From assembly GCF_032854445.1 (NCBI RefSeq), contig NC_088295.1:95599805-95663804 (forward strand): a DNA stretch of 64,000 nt, written 5' to 3'. A program made the translations under genes and the position numbers. The stretch's first letter is position 1; every line of letters begins with the position of its first letter. The DNA comes from Liolophura sinensis. Its lineage: Eukaryota > Mollusca > Polyplacophora > Chitonida > Chitonidae. Positions 63,080 to 64,000 of this stretch are shown in pieces. Under the pieces are notes generated by a model, which searched no databases, was not told the origin of the DNA, and worked only from the letters and a program-made list of their open reading frames with translations.

Positions 63080-64000
63080 GTAAGACAGGACAAGTACTGC
63101 CCTCCACACCAGACCTCTATTATTGTGCTGATCACAGGACATGTAAGACAGGATAAGTACTGCCCTCCCCAGCAACCCTCTATTATTGTGTTGATCAGAG
63201 GACAGGTAAGACAGGACAAGTAGTGCCTTCCCCAGCAACCCTCTATTGTTGTGCTGATCAGAGGACAGGTAAGGGAAGACAAGTACTGCCCTCTCCAGCA
63301 ACCCTATATTATTGAGCTGATCACAGGACAGGTAAGACAGGATAAGTACTGCCCTCCCCAGCAACCCTATATTATTGAGCTGATCAGAGGACAGGTAAGA
63401 CAGGACAAGTACTGCCCTCCCCAGCAACCCTGTATTATTGTGCTGATCACAGGACATGTAAGACAGGATAAGTACTGCCCTCCCCAGCAACCCTCTATTA
63501 TTGTGCTGATCAGAGGACAGGTAAGACAGGACAAGTACTGCCCTCCCCAGCAACCCTATATTATTGAGCTGATCATAGGACAGGTAAGACAGGACAAGTA
63601 CTGCCCTCCCCAGCAACCCTATATTATTGAGCTGATCACAGGACAGGTAAGACAGGATAAGTACTGCCCTCACCAGCAACCCTATATTATTGAGCTGATC
63701 AGAGGACAGGTAAGACAGGACAAGTACTGCCCTCCCCAGCAACGCTATATTATTCAGCTGATCAGAGGACAGGTAAGACAGGATCAGTACTGCCCTCACC
63801 AGCAACCCTCTATTGTTGTGCTGATCGGAGGACATGTAAGACAAGACAAGTACTGCCCTCCCCAGCAACGCTATATTATTCAGCTGATCAGAGGACAGGT
63901 AAGACAGGACAAGTACTGCCCTTCCCAGCAACCCTATATTATTGAGCTGATCAGAGGACAGGTAAGACAGGACAAGTACTGCCCTCCCCAGCAACCCTAT
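63070..64000 (+). repeat. Tandem copies of exon 46 donor region, 63 bp, continues past window
   Basis: About 14-15 units of GTAAGACAGGACAAGTACTGCC, CTCCCCAGCAACCCTATATTA and TTGAGCTGATCAGAGGACAG. Each unit starts with CAG|gtaagaca, identical to the true donor GCGGCCAG|gtaagacagg. Each unit also has a CTGCCCTCCCCAG acceptor-like site, enclosing a 33-nt pseudo-exon. The 326-codon minus-strand ORF is a period artefact. Confidence 0.94.

Noticed and set aside
63014-63994. 326-codon minus-strand ORF
   Set aside because: Antisense of the 63-bp donor array; periodic peptide only.

Overview
The window is a stretch of animal nuclear DNA from inside one large intron-rich gene on the + strand. I trace 46 consecutive internal coding exons (551 to 63079, about 8.05 kb, roughly 2,680 codons). 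Every exon-to-exon phase agrees, so they read as one open frame. The protein is a divergent dynein heavy chain, best matched by dynein heavy chain domain-containing protein 1 (DNHD1). Start and stop codons lie outside the window: the tail, linker and AAA1 core are upstream, and the end of the C-terminal domain is downstream. The organism is probably a mollusc or another lophotrochozoan. The SINE fragments at about 7131-7284, 12276-12340 and 39301-39378 resemble repeats I associate with molluscan genomes, and ACATGTACATGT-type motifs are common. This is a judgement from memory, not a search.

Layout by domain: exon 1 is the AAA1/AAA2 junction. Exons 2-7 are AAA2, with an intact Walker A and an apparently lost arginine finger. 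Exons 8-15 are AAA3, with intact Walker A and B. Exons 16-19 are AAA4, with a degenerate Walker A. Exons 20-22 are the ascending stalk coiled coil. Exons 22-24 are the microtubule-binding domain. Exons 25-27 are the descending coiled coil. Exons 27-33 are AAA5, interrupted by an acidic low-complexity insert (exons 28-30). Exons 34-35 are the helical AAA5/AAA6 connection. Exons 36-38 are a second acidic/serine-rich insert. Exons 39-44 are AAA6, and exons 45-46 begin the C-terminal region.

About 87% of the window is intron, and more than half of the window (about 34 kb by my tally) is tandem minisatellite: at least 30 unrelated arrays with units of 19 to 105 bp. The most striking pattern is that many arrays have a unit that includes an exon-intron boundary of the adjacent exon. 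The unit carries the last or first bases of the exon plus the 5' or 3' splice site, so the true splice site is simply the first or last member of a tandem series. I see this clearly in introns 1, 5 (both ends), 10, 13 (both ends), 22, 24, 32 (both ends), 33, 34 and 46, and in decayed form in intron 21. Exon 34 sits between about 55 tandem 3' splice sites and about 40 tandem 5' splice sites. I regard this as the unusual system in the window.

Other contents are an intronic non-LTR reverse transcriptase fossil (minus strand), a TA-flanked element with terminal inverted repeats, and small SINE fragments, two of them with target-site duplications. Small indels at exon 11 (two, compensating) and exon 13 (one) may be real or assembly errors. 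I see no second gene, RNA gene, CRISPR array or promoter.
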